Position numbers and translations under genes: made by a program. Of a DNA stretch of 64,000 nucleotides, positions 16,054-25,600 are shown in pieces. Position 1 is the stretch's first letter, and every line of letters begins with the position of its first letter. This DNA comes from Myxococcus guangdongensis (GTDB taxonomy: Bacteria > Myxococcota > Myxococcia > Myxococcales > Myxococcaceae). The stretch lies in the NCBI RefSeq assembly GCF_024198255.1, contig NZ_JAJVKW010000019.1:1-64000 (forward strand), in the 5' to 3' direction. Under the pieces are notes generated by a model. The model saw only the letters and a list, made by a program, of their open reading frames with translations. It was not told where the DNA came from and searched no databases.

Positions 16054-17307
16054 ATGACTCCTCCCAGAATCGCCCGCATCCGCTGGCAGGCCGGGCAGCT
16101 GCTCCTGCCCGAGCACTTCCGGACCCAGGACGAAATCCTCTCGGCCGAGGCACGGCTCACCGCGGAGCTCACGGGTGTCCCGCTGTCTGGCATTGGAGCG
16201 CTCGAGCTCGATACGGCCCGGCTGGCCGAGGGCCTCTTCGTCCTCGGCTCGCTGACCGCCCTCATGCCCGGGGGACACCTGGTGCAGGTGCCCGGCAACG
16301 CCACGGTGGCGCCCTTCTCGTTGGAGGAGACGGGCCGCTCACGCCTCACCGTGTACCTGCACCTGATGCACGAGCAGCACGGCGCCGAGCGCAGCCCGCT
16401 GTATGCGGAGGACCCGCCCTCGCTCCACCGGGCGCTGCACGTCCTGCGGCTCTCCGTGGACCCGGCGACGGAGGGGGCGCGCGGCACGCTCGCGCTCGCG
16501 GAGCTGGCCAGGAACGAGCACGGCCAATGGGAGCTGTCGCGCGTCCAGCTCCCGCCCCTCTCTCGCACGGGCCCCCACCCGTTCCTGACGGAGTTGTTCG
16601 CCCACCTGGACGCGCTGCTGGACCAGGCGCGCGGCCAGCTGCGCACCGCCCTCCGCGACAACTTCGTGCGCGGAGACAGGCGCTCCGACACCCGCCGGGC
16701 CTTGTGCCAGGTGCGCGCCGTCCAGGGCCTGCGCGAGGACATGCGCCAGGGGCTCCACCTGCCCACCCACCACCTCTTCACGGCGCTGCGCCAGCTCTAC
16801 CTGGAGCTGTGCTGCTATCTGGAGTGTGAGCCGGAAGAGGAGCTGCCCGCCTACCGGCACGACGAGCCCGGCCCGGGCCTGTGGCGGTGGATGACGCTGC
16901 TGGAGCGCGGCCTGCGCCCGAGCACGAGCCAGCGCTCGTTCCAGGCGTTCGACTGTCGCGACGGACGCTTCCTCCTGTCGGGCCTCCCCCAGCAGGAGCC
17001 CCTCCCGGACGACTTCTATCTGCTGGTGCGGCGTCAGGCGCGTGACATGCCTCGGAGCCTGGAGGGCGTGAAGCTCGCGAGCCCGCTGCGGCTGTCCCTG
17101 GTGAAGCGGCTGGCCCTCAAGGGGCTCACGCTCCGCCACGTCCCCTACCCCGCCTTCCCGCATGCGTTCGACGCGGACATCGACTGGTACCAGCTCGCGA
17201 CCGACGGCGAGGAGTGGCGGGCCGCCCTGCGCGAGGACGCGGTGGCGCTGTCGGTGACGCCGCCGCTCGAGGGCGCCCAGGTCTTCCTCTACTGGCGGAG
17301 GACCTGA
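16054..17307 (+). CDS. tssK: T6SS baseplate protein TssK
   Basis: A 417-residue protein. It opens with IRWQAGQLLLPEHFRTQDEIL, the family signature (W..G..L.P.HFQ..D), followed by LEETGRSRLTVYLHLM and a helical middle domain (LRDNFVRGDRRSDTRRALCQVRAV). TssK (ImpJ/VasE) links the baseplate to the TssJLM membrane complex. The C-terminal receptor-binding part ends with ALSVTPPLEGAQVFLYWRR. One base separates it from tssE. Confidence 0.9.
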   Translation: MTPPRIARIRWQAGQLLLPEHFRTQDEILSAEARLTAELTGVPLSGIGALELDTARLAEGLFVLGSLTALMPGGHLVQVPGNATVAPFSLEETGRSRLTVYLHLMHEQHGAERSPLYAEDPPSLHRALHVLRLSVDPATEGARGTLALAELARNEHGQWELSRVQLPPLSRTGPHPFLTELFAHLDALLDQARGQLRTALRDNFVRGDRRSDTRRALCQVRAVQGLREDMRQGLHLPTHHLFTALRQLYLELCCYLECEPEEELPAYRHDEPGPGLWRWMTLLERGLRPSTSQRSFQAFDCRDGRFLLSGLPQQEPLPDDFYLLVRRQARDMPRSLEGVKLASPLRLSLVKRLALKGLTLRHVPYPAFPHAFDADIDWYQLATDGEEWRAALREDAVALSVTPPLEGAQVFLYWRRT

Positions 17308-17308
17308 C

Positions 17309-17680
17309 ATGGCGCGCCGCCCGTTCCTCGACCGCTTCAGCGGCCCCACCGCGGATGCGCTGGCCCCCGTGCTGCGCAACCTGGAGGCCGTGCTCAACAC
17401 GCGCGAGGGCCACGGCGCCTTCCAGCGCGGCTTCGGGCTGGGAGACCCCACCGCGGACCGAGGCGGCCAGGAGCTGGTCCCCTTCCTCACGCAGACCTTG
17501 AGACAACAGGTGGCCTGGTACGAGCCCCGGCTGCGCGACGTGGAGGTGACGCCGCGCGGACAGGATGGCGCGCTGCACCTGCACTTCGAGGTGACGGGCC
17601 TCTTGGGAGGCGCCCCCGTCCGACTGGACCTGCGCTTCGACACCGTGAGCAGCCGCGTGCGGCTGGAGAGGAAGGACTGA
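17309..17680 (+). CDS. tssE: T6SS baseplate gp25-like protein TssE
   Basis: A 123-residue protein with the gp25 pattern: LDRFSG, then VLRNLEAVLNTREG, a Gly-rich loop containing GFGLGD, and LTQTLRQQVAWYEPRLRDVEV with the conserved YEPRL. TssE seeds sheath assembly at the baseplate. Spacing of one base to its neighbours on both sides shows tight translational coupling within operon 2. Confidence 0.92.
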   Translation: MARRPFLDRFSGPTADALAPVLRNLEAVLNTREGHGAFQRGFGLGDPTADRGGQELVPFLTQTLRQQVAWYEPRLRDVEVTPRGQDGALHLHFEVTGLLGGAPVRLDLRFDTVSSRVRLERKD

Positions 17681-17681
17681 C

Positions 17682-19319
17682 ATGCACGAGGACCGGCTCG
17701 CCGTCTGGCTGACCCTCACCCTCGGCGGAGAGGCCCACGTCATCGCTCCCGGGAACATCCGCGCCTTCGACCTGGAGCTGCACGGCTGGGGCGTGGAGGG
17801 TCGGGTGGAGTTCATCCTCGCGGACCCACCCCCCGCGAGCGGCGCGAAGAAGGACACCCTCCTGCCCGCGTTCCTCCGGTCGGACCTGGGAGAGGTGTCG
17901 CTGGAGCTGCGCGCCGTCCACACGGACACGCGGCCCGCGCAGCGCACCACGCCCCTGAAGCTCGTGGCGCTGGTGTCGTCCAAGGAGCTGGTGGAGCTGT
18001 CGGCCGAGCCCGCGAGGAGCTCGCCCCTCCTGCACCGCCGCTACACCGTGCGCTTCATCGACGCGGCGCGCCTGCTGTGGCGCCAGCATCACCCCTGCGC
18101 GCTGTACACGCAGAAGACCTTCAAGGACGTCCTCGAGGACCACAAGGGCGACCAGCTGCACCTGAGCTACGACTGGGACGCGGTGCTCGGCGTCACCCAC
18201 CCGCTGCTGTTCCTCGGTCTGGAGCGAGAGGCGGGCGCGAGCTTCCACGACTTCTTGCTGTGGTACCTGGACCGTCACCACGGCGTACTCACCTACGACG
18301 CGCCGACGGGCGGCTACACCCTGCGCGGCGCGAAGCCCGCATCGGGCAAGCCCATGGAGCTGGAGTCCTCCGACGTGGCCTCGGTGGAGGTCCTCCTGCC
18401 CGAGGTCCTCCGCCATGGCGCCACCGTCATCAACGCCGTGGCCGAGCGCCCCCAGCGCCAGTCATTGACCCACGCGCGGGCGGTGACGGGCCTGCGCCAG
18501 GACGTGCTCCTGTGCACGCCCCTGGCCGACGTGGTGCAGGCGCGGGTGGACCAGGAGCAGCTCCGGCTGAAGCCGCGAGGGTGGATGCTGGACCTGACGT
18601 GGCGGCGCATGCCCGCGGACGCCTTCGCGCCGGGCGCCCTCGTGAAGCTCTCTGCCGCCAAGGGCTGGAACCCGGCCAGCGTGGCGGCCCGGGACACCTT
18701 CCGTGTCCGCTCCCTGCGCCTGAGCGGACGCTCGCTGGAGCAGGACCTCGATGCACCCCTCGACGGCGCCGATGGCCGCTTCGCGTTCGAGATGAGCACC
18801 CGACTGGAGCACCTGGACGAGCCGCACGTCGACCTGCCCGCGTACACCCCGCCGCGCTACCCGCGCCACGTGGAGGGCGTGCTGGTGAGCGAGGTCGGCG
18901 AGAAGAAGCACGAGACGTGGCAGGTCTACACCGAGGAGAAGACCGCGATGGACTGCTACCACGTCAAGCTCCCCGTCTGGGACGACCAGGTGGTGAGCGC
19001 GCCCTTCAACCCCAACCTCCAGCCGGGCCACTTCTACTTCCCCGCCTACAAGGACGAGCGGGTGCTGGTGGCGCTCGACTTCCAGAAGGCGTGGGTCAAG
19101 CGCTTCCTGGACTGGCGCGCCGGCGCGAGGCTGCCTCAGGAGAGCCAGGGCGTGCAGTTGCTCATGGGGAAGACGCCCACCAGCGGCGCTGCCCTCCAGC
19201 AGTCGTACGAGGACGACAAGCCCGTGCTCGTCTTGCGTCGCTCGCACGAGAAGGACACGGGCGTCATCCGCCTGCGCGAGGGCGCGCTGCGAATCCAGGT
19301 CAAGGAAGAGCAAGGCTAG
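17682..19319 (+). CDS. vgrG: VgrG-like spike protein without needle domain
   Basis: A 545-residue protein. The N-terminal ~380 residues follow the gp27/VgrG base fold: LHRRYTVRFIDAARLLWRQHHPCALYTQKTFKDVLEDH resembles the usual SR.Y...LVP.L..L..R.nSRIFQ...VPDII segment in position, and DFLLWYLDRHHGVLTYD corresponds to the domain with the EsDl/F.R.le.eGi.y.f pattern. An OB-fold-like part follows (VEGVLVSEVGEKKHETWQVY, YHVKLPVWDD, PGHFYFPAYKDERVLVALDF). The triple-helix needle repeats normally fused at the C-terminus are missing; they seem to be encoded by the next gene. No effector extension. Confidence 0.75.
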   Translation: MHEDRLAVWLTLTLGGEAHVIAPGNIRAFDLELHGWGVEGRVEFILADPPPASGAKKDTLLPAFLRSDLGEVSLELRAVHTDTRPAQRTTPLKLVALVSSKELVELSAEPARSSPLLHRRYTVRFIDAARLLWRQHHPCALYTQKTFKDVLEDHKGDQLHLSYDWDAVLGVTHPLLFLGLEREAGASFHDFLLWYLDRHHGVLTYDAPTGGYTLRGAKPASGKPMELESSDVASVEVLLPEVLRHGATVINAVAERPQRQSLTHARAVTGLRQDVLLCTPLADVVQARVDQEQLRLKPRGWMLDLTWRRMPADAFAPGALVKLSAAKGWNPASVAARDTFRVRSLRLSGRSLEQDLDAPLDGADGRFAFEMSTRLEHLDEPHVDLPAYTPPRYPRHVEGVLVSEVGEKKHETWQVYTEEKTAMDCYHVKLPVWDDQVVSAPFNPNLQPGHFYFPAYKDERVLVALDFQKAWVKRFLDWRAGARLPQESQGVQLLMGKTPTSGAALQQSYEDDKPVLVLRRSHEKDTGVIRLREGALRIQVKEEQG

Positions 19320-19331
19320 GAGCCCGACGCC

Positions 19332-19931
19332 ATGGCGAAGCTCATCTGCACCATCGACCTGGACAAGGAGAAGGGCCTCATCGTCACCGTCGAGGCCCCC
19401 GAGGAGAGGCTCACCCAGACGGTGACGTTGAATGGCAAGACGCTGACGTTGGAGGTGAAGAGCGACTCCGACACGAGCACCTTCGTGCAGCGACCCGAAG
19501 GCATCCGCGTCGAATGCGGGGAGTTCGCCGTGGACGCGGACTCCATCCGACTCCACTCCCGGAAGGAGTCCGAGTGGACGAGTGACAAGGGCATGCGGTT
19601 GCGGAGCCAGGAGGACATGTCGCTCACCTCCAGCGCGAAGCTCACGCAGAAGGCCACGCAGGACGCGCTGCTCTCCTCCAGCGCGGACGTCCAGGTGAAG
19701 GCCACCCGGAAGCTGTCGCTCGAGGGGATGGAGGGGAGGCTGCGCGGCACCGCGGGGCCGCTGAAGCTGGAGGGCGTGACGCTGGAGCTCGAGGGCAAGT
19801 CCCGCGCGGAGCTCGCGGCGCCCCTCGTCAACGTGAAGGCCCAGGGCCAGCTCGGGCTCGAGTCCTCGGGTGTCGCCGAGCTGAAGGGCGAGCTGACGTC
19901 CGTGAGCGGCTCGCTGGTGAAGCTCGGCTGA
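19332..19931 (+). CDS. Separate VgrG needle-like beta-helix protein
   Basis: A 199-residue protein starting 12 bp after the VgrG-like gene. After an N-terminal beta domain (CTIDLDKEKGLIVTVEAPEERLTQTVTLNGKTLTLEV) it becomes a run of short strand repeats: SIRLHSRKESEWTSDKGM, RLRSQEDMSLTSSAKLTQKA, DVQVKATRKLSLEGM, VTLELEGKSRAEL, VNVKAQGQLGLESSG. Such repeats are the hallmark of the gp5C/VgrG triple beta-helix needle. The natural reading is a VgrG split into two polypeptides. It could alternatively be a separate spike accessory. Last gene of operon 2. Confidence 0.68.
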   Translation: MAKLICTIDLDKEKGLIVTVEAPEERLTQTVTLNGKTLTLEVKSDSDTSTFVQRPEGIRVECGEFAVDADSIRLHSRKESEWTSDKGMRLRSQEDMSLTSSAKLTQKATQDALLSSSADVQVKATRKLSLEGMEGRLRGTAGPLKLEGVTLELEGKSRAELAAPLVNVKAQGQLGLESSGVAELKGELTSVSGSLVKLG

Positions 19932-19950
19932 GGACACGCCCGGGCCGGGT

Positions 19951-19989
19951 GTGAAGCCGTTCACTTCTTTCCTATGGGGCGCCTCACAG
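19951..19989 (+). promoter_or_regulatory. Tandem Crp-type dyads upstream of T6SS operon 3
   Basis: TGTGAAGCCGTTCACT at 19951-19966 has near-consensus arms. TATGGGGCGCCTCACA at 19974-19989 starts exactly 23 bp later; its right arm TCACAGC is the same as in the other two operon promoters, and its left arm is weak. The tssF start is 66 bp downstream. Confidence 0.65.
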
Positions 19990-20054
19990 CCCCGCCGCTT
20001 CGGAAGCGCCACAGTCAGCGCTGCCTGGGTCCTCGTGGGGCCCAGGGGGAATGG

Positions 20055-21695
20055 ATGCGTCACGCAATGGGTGCGACGACACGGCTGTATCAGGACTACC
20101 TCGCGGAGCTGGCCGCGCTCGAGCGCTTCCGCCAGGAGTTCCGACACACCTATCCCGGCGTGCCCCTGGAGCAGGAGGACCCGGACGTGCGCCGGATGGT
20201 GGAGGCGCTGGCCTTCTTCTCCGTGCAGACGCGCCACGCGACCCTCCAGAACCTGCGCTCGACGTGGACGCGGCTGTTCTCCAGCTACTTCCAGAGCCTG
20301 CTGGAGCCACGTCCCGCCGCGGGCCTGGTGCAGGCCGTCCCCACCGAGAAGATGGTGGAGGCGGTGGTGCTGCCTCGCGGCACGCAGCTGCGATTGCGGC
20401 CCGCGGGCGGCGAGCCGGGTTGCTTCCGCCTCCAGTCGGACTTGCGCGTGCTGCCCATCTTCCTGGAGGAGACGCGGGCGGTGCCCCTGGCGGGCGGCGG
20501 ACATCGCCTCATCCTCCGCTTCGCCGCGGCGTTCCCGCGCAGGGACCCGGTGGGCGTGCTCGGCCTCCACGTGCGCCACCTGGAGGACTACGCCAGCTCG
20601 CTGGCCACGCACCACGCGCTGCGCCAGCACCTGACGCGGGTGAGCGTGGTGTACGACGCGAAGGCGGATGAGCGCTCGACGGGGCTGGCCTGCGAGCACT
20701 CCTTCGAGCGCGCGCCCTTCGACGTGGACAGCCGGAGCACCTACGAGAATCCCCTCGAGCGCGCCCGGTCCTTCTTCCAGCTCCCGGAGCAGGGCTTGTT
20801 CCTGCACGTGCGCGTGGCCCCCACCCTGCGGGCCTGGAGCGGCTTCAGCCTGTGTCTGGATTTGAAGAAGGCGTGGGCCGGGGGACTGTTCCATTGCTTC
20901 GTCGCGCCCGTCGTCAACCTCGAGGCCGCGCCCGCCCAGCCCATCACCCTGGATGGCACCCGCACGGAGCACCCGTTGCTCGGCGCGCGCAATGAGCGTG
21001 GCGTGCGTTTGCACTCGGTGACGGGCGTGTACCTGCAAGGCCCGCGAGGCCGTGAGCCTCTTCGCCCAGCGCAGGTCCCTGGCGCGGGGCCCGCGTACGA
21101 GTTGGAGACGCTGAGCGCTCCGGACGGAGGCCCGCTGCATCAGGTGCTGGTCCACATGCCAGCGGCGTTCCTGGAGCCGCGCCAACTGCACGTGGAGGCG
21201 CTCTGGTATCAGCCCCACTTCGCCGCGGAGGCCACGGGCCCGTTGGAGGTGACGACGCCGGGTGTGCACGTGGAGGGGCTGCGCTGGCGGGCCGTGGGCG
21301 ATGTCCAGCCCGCGAGGGACAGTGACGTGCGCGAGGACGTGACGGCCCTGGTCCAGCTCCTGTCGTGGAAGAACCGCTCCACGCTGGAGCGCGACGAGTT
21401 GGTGGCGCTGCTGTCGCTGCTGGGCGCGTCGGAGCCGGGCGCCCTCCGGCCCATCACCCCGCTGCTGCGCGCGCTGCGGGTCGTGGCCCTGCCGGGAGCG
21501 AGTGCGCGAGGCACGGGGCTGCGCCATGTGTACGACGCGCTGCTGGAGCCCTTCGAGGCGGGCCTGGAGCCGCTGGTGGCGTGTTGGCTCGAGCAGGTGC
21601 ACGCGCTGCTGGATGCGTGGAACGGAGAGGCGGCCGTGGAGCTGCGCGCCGAGGTGGCCGGGGCGGGCCCCTTCGAGCCCTGGGGGCGCGGATGA
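20055..21695 (+). CDS. tssF: T6SS baseplate protein TssF
   Basis: A 546-residue protein. ATG 20055 is chosen because AGGGGGA precedes it; a longer reading frame would start inside the Crp-type sites. Marks: YQDYLAELAALERFRQEFRHTYPGV, then DPDVRRMVEALAFFSVQTRHATLQNL, and the C-terminal RDSDVREDVTALVQLLSWKNRSTLERD. TssF (ImpG/VasA) forms baseplate wedges with TssG, which is encoded in operon 1. Its end overlaps tssL (ATGA). Confidence 0.88.
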   Translation: MRHAMGATTRLYQDYLAELAALERFRQEFRHTYPGVPLEQEDPDVRRMVEALAFFSVQTRHATLQNLRSTWTRLFSSYFQSLLEPRPAAGLVQAVPTEKMVEAVVLPRGTQLRLRPAGGEPGCFRLQSDLRVLPIFLEETRAVPLAGGGHRLILRFAAAFPRRDPVGVLGLHVRHLEDYASSLATHHALRQHLTRVSVVYDAKADERSTGLACEHSFERAPFDVDSRSTYENPLERARSFFQLPEQGLFLHVRVAPTLRAWSGFSLCLDLKKAWAGGLFHCFVAPVVNLEAAPAQPITLDGTRTEHPLLGARNERGVRLHSVTGVYLQGPRGREPLRPAQVPGAGPAYELETLSAPDGGPLHQVLVHMPAAFLEPRQLHVEALWYQPHFAAEATGPLEVTTPGVHVEGLRWRAVGDVQPARDSDVREDVTALVQLLSWKNRSTLERDELVALLSLLGASEPGALRPITPLLRALRVVALPGASARGTGLRHVYDALLEPFEAGLEPLVACWLEQVHALLDAWNGEAAVELRAEVAGAGPFEPWGRG

Positions 21696-22333
21696 ACCTG
21701 GAGCTCTGGAGGTGTGTCTTCACCGAGTACCGGCGGGTGCTGGGCCTGCTGGACCAATGGCTGCCGGCCGAGAGCGACGGGGCCGAGGGACGCACCGAGG
21801 TGCGCGTGGGCCGCGTGGGGCTTCAACAATTGCAGGCGCAGCTCCTGTCCTCGGTGGAGGGCTTGCGCGCAGGGCTGGGCGCACACCATCGCGCCGAGGT
21901 GGTGGAGGAGGCCTCCAGGCCCTTCATCTTCCTGGTGGATGAGCGCGTGCTGCGGCGGCTCGCCGAGGCCGAGCAGTACCTGTGGCCCCTGCTCCAGCAG
22001 CGACTGCTGGGCGAGGAGGGCGGTGGGGATTCGTTCTACGAACTGGCGGACCAGAAGCTGGACCAGCCGGGAGCATCGCCCCTGGTCTTCGAGCTGCTGC
22101 ACTTCTGTCTCACCGCGGGCTTCGGTGGCAGGCACCATGGCGACACCGCGAAGCTGCGCGAGTACAAGCAAAGGCTGGCGGCCCGCCTCGTCACGCCGGA
22201 GCCCGCGCCATCGCCAGCCGCGCCGCACGCCGACGCGCGGCCTCTGCTCTACGAGTTCCCTGCCCGCTACTACGCCGGCGCGTGCCTCTGCGTCCTGGGG
22301 CTGCAGGGCCTTCTGTGGTGGCTGTCGCGCTGA
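21692..22333 (+). CDS. tssL: T6SS membrane-complex protein TssL (DotU family)
   Basis: A 213-residue inner-membrane protein. The helical cytoplasmic domain has EASRPFIFLVDERVLRRL, WPLLQQRLLGEEGGGDSFYELADQKL and LVFELLHFCLTAGFGGRHHGD, the DotU signature (F.fl.DE; F...l.....; E.y..cL..GF.G.y). A single C-terminal transmembrane helix (ARYYAGACLCVLGLQGLLWWL) ends the protein, with no periplasmic OmpA domain; the cluster's OmpA domain is on a separate protein. Confidence 0.9.
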   Translation: MNLELWRCVFTEYRRVLGLLDQWLPAESDGAEGRTEVRVGRVGLQQLQAQLLSSVEGLRAGLGAHHRAEVVEEASRPFIFLVDERVLRRLAEAEQYLWPLLQQRLLGEEGGGDSFYELADQKLDQPGASPLVFELLHFCLTAGFGGRHHGDTAKLREYKQRLAARLVTPEPAPSPAAPHADARPLLYEFPARYYAGACLCVLGLQGLLWWLSR

Positions 22334-22343
22334 GGGCCACGCC

Positions 22344-22646
22344 ATGGACACTCCCTCTCCGAAGACTGGACCCGCGAGAGTTCCGGACGACTTCGCACCC
22401 GCGCTGCTCGCGACGCTGGAGCTGCGCGTCGATGCGGAGCTGGGCCCGCTGAAGGCCGGCGTGGCGCCGCTGATGACCGAGCTGCGCCAGGGCGTGGCGG
22501 CGCTGCACCCCGGGCCAGGAGGGCTGCACCTGCCTCCCCAGCGACAGCAGGAGGAGCGCGTGCGGCTCGCGCGGGTGCTGGACACGCTCGAGGACATCCT
22601 GGAGGCGCTGCAGCGTCGCGCTCGCGCGAGCCAGGCCGAGGACTGA
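22344..22646 (+). CDS. Small helical protein between tssL and tssM
   Basis: A 100-residue soluble protein, mostly helical and rich in Arg, Glu and Leu (VRLARVLDTLEDILEALQRRARA). No known domain is recognised and there is no signal or membrane segment. It is 10 bp after tssL and 3 bp before tssM, so it is co-translated with the membrane complex genes and may be an accessory factor of that complex. Function unknown. Confidence 0.6.
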   Translation: MDTPSPKTGPARVPDDFAPALLATLELRVDAELGPLKAGVAPLMTELRQGVAALHPGPGGLHLPPQRQQEERVRLARVLDTLEDILEALQRRARASQAED

Positions 22647-22649
22647 GTC

Positions 22650-25600
22650 ATGCAGACACTTCGCGACCTCTGGGCCGGCGCGGCCCCGTACAAGCCCTGG
22701 CTCCTGGCCGTGGTGGCGGCGCTGTTGCTGGTGGCGCTCGTCATCGCGCTCGCGCGGTGGATGCGTCGACGCCCGCGTGGCTCCCCGGCGTCGAGTGCAC
22801 CACGGCCCATGTCGAGCCGTCGGCTGCGCAAGGTCCGCGAGGCCTTCCACGCCGCGTTGCCCTGGCCCCAGCGGACGACGGTGAAGGACTTGCCGTGCGC
22901 GGTGGTGCTCGGCCTGGCCGGCAGCGGCAAGTCGAAGCTCATCGACCTGGACGTGGACTGGCGACGACAGGCGCGCCAGTTCCTCCCCAGCCACACGAGC
23001 GACGCGCTGCTGAAGCTCTACCTCGGGCCCGACTCCGTCGTGCAGGAGCTGTCCGCCACGTTGCTCGAGGATGACACGCCACAGGCCCGCTCGGCCCTGC
23101 GTCGGCTGTGGAAGGACTCACTCGGCCGGGGACAGCACGGGCTCGCCGTGCTCGTCCTGGACGCGCGCTGGCTTTCGGAGACAGCACCCGACGAGGTGCG
23201 CCGGGCCGCACAGCTCTTGCGCGGCAAGCTCAACCTGCTCGCCGACGTGCGCGGTGGCCCCGTGGACACGCGCCTGTGCTTGACCCACCTGGACTCGCTG
23301 GAGGGGTTCGAGGACTTCTGCCGGCTGCTCCAGTCCCACCGCGTCCCGCTCTCCTTCCCGCTCCCGCCTCGCGGCGAGGAGGGCCAGGTGGCGTCCCTGC
23401 TGGCCTCGCAGGAGCAGCACCTGGCGCTGGGGCTGACGTCCCTCCCAGTGGACGCGTTCGACCGGCTGGAGCGCTTCTACTCCCAGGGACAGCGCCCCTT
23501 CGAGGCCCTGGCGCGCTTCACCACCTCGCTGCTCGAAGGCGACACGCTGGCCTTCGTCCCCCGACTGTCGCGCGTGTACCTGTCCTCGCCCTCCGCGCGG
23601 GCGACAGGGGTGCTCTCCGTGACGGGCGACGTGCATGACGCCCAGGCCCTGCGCGGGCGCTATCTGCGCACGCACCTGCGCCGCGCGGCGCTCCTGGGCC
23701 TCGCGTGTGGCGCGCCCATGGTGGCCGCCCATGCCCACCTCGCGTGGCGTCTGTCCGAGGCCCGTGAGCACGTGGGGCGCTTCGAGAGCACCGTGAAGCG
23801 GATGCGTGACCAGGGACAGGCCATCTCCGGCGGCGTGGCGCGGGAGCAGGTGCTCGCCGCGGGTCAGGCCATGGACCGGATGTGGAGAGCCATGGGGTAT
23901 TGGCCCCCGCTCGCCTCCGCCTTCTCCGAGGACCGCGAGGACCTGCGCAAGCGGCTGACGCGTGGCATCCGCGAGGCCCACCTGCGCCCCGCGCTGGAGC
24001 GCTGCCACCAACAACCGGACACGTGCCGCCCCGAGCAGGTCGTCTTCCTCCTGGCCGCCCTGCACGCCTCGAGCGCCGAGCCGCTCGGCCAGTTCGTCCT
24101 CGCCAGCCTCCACGGCCAGCGCACGTGGAACCTCGGAGAGGATGCCCAGTCCCACTCCGCCACGGAGCCCGCGCCGCTCGAAGCCGGGCGCTCGTGGCTG
24201 AGCGCCGTCAACCTGGTCGAGTCGCTCGTCGGAGACTATGTCGCCATCAGCGACAGGCCCTGGCAGGCACCGGCCACACCCGAGGCGGACTGGGCCCGCT
24301 GGCCGTTCCGCGAGGCCTTCACATTGGAAGGACAGCTCGCCCCCTGGCAGGAGCACCTCAAGCGACTCCACGAGTTCCTGAGAGACCAGGCCGTGGAGCC
24401 GTGGGCGAAGACTCGGCTCGACGCGGAGCTCGCGGCGCTGCGCGACGAGCGCGGACGGCTGGGAGCCTGGCTCGACGACAGCGTGACGTTCGCCGCCCTG
24501 CCGCGCGCGCTCGAGCTGCTCGAGGCCTCCGAGGCCCGGGTCGACACGCGCCGCTTCCTGGGGCTGCCCTCCACGCTGCGAGCCCTGGAGTGGATGAACG
24601 CGCACCGCGACGTGCTCGCGGGCATCCTGCGCATGGAGGACGAGGTGTACCAGGGGCTCGAGGCCGCGCGGCGGATGAGCGTGGCGGAGCTGCTCGTACG
24701 CGACGGCCTCTGGACTCCTGGCGCCACCACCCGGGGTCCCTTCCAGGTCACCGTGACGCAGGGGCCGCTCGAGTTCCACCCGACGGACAGCGCGCGGCAA
24801 CTCCACCAGGCCCTCCTGCGCCAGTACGAGAAGACGGGCCACCTGACCTTCGGTGCCGAGGAGGCGCCGGGCCTCCGACCGTCCACCCCGAGCGTCGTCG
24901 AGGCGCGGCGGACGTTCGACACCCGCATCCGCCCCCTGGTGGACGAGTTCTCCCAGCGCATGAAGAACGCCACCCTGTCCGTCGAGGAGTCCTCGCAGCG
25001 ACAGGAGCAGGTCCGTCGCCAGGTGGACCAGTTCGCATCGCAGTACCGTCAGCGGCTCTTCCAGCGCGTGCGCGCCCACGCGTTCGATGCGCCCACTCCA
25101 GGCCTGCTCTCCGAAGCGCTGACGCAGCTGCTCCAGCCATCCTCGGAGCTGGTGGACCTGCTGCGCGACACGGCCAAGGGCGCGAGCCTGGAGCCGCTCG
25201 AAGGGCCGTACTACGAATCGCTCCGCAACGCCGTGGCCCCGTTCACGCCCATCGTCCAGTTGATGAAGCCGGACGAGCGCGGCAACTACGAGCTGCTCAC
25301 TCCCTACCGGACGCTCGTCGCGCAGCTCTCGGACGAGCTCCACGCCACGTCACCGGCGAGCGCCCCCGCCGCGGTGGACACCGCCGACAAGCGAGGTCGA
25401 GGCGCCGCGAGGCTCACCGAGCTGCTCACCCCGCTGGGCCGGGTGGCGCTCTCGATGATGCTCGAGGAGGAAGGCTCGTACCTGCGCAAGGTGGACGCGT
25501 GGTTGGACCAGCGAGGCGTCATCGGCGAGCTGCGCGAACCCTTCCGTCAGCCATTCCTGCGAGCGCGCGCGCTGGGACAACAGGAGCTGGAGCGGACCTT

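Noticed and set aside
18462..21602. Very long minus-strand open frame (over 1000 codons) opposite vgrG, needle, tssF
   Set aside because: It mirrors third-position GC of the real plus-strand T6SS genes, has Arg/His/Gln-rich low-complexity composition, crosses the Crp-type promoter region, and lacks recognisable domains.
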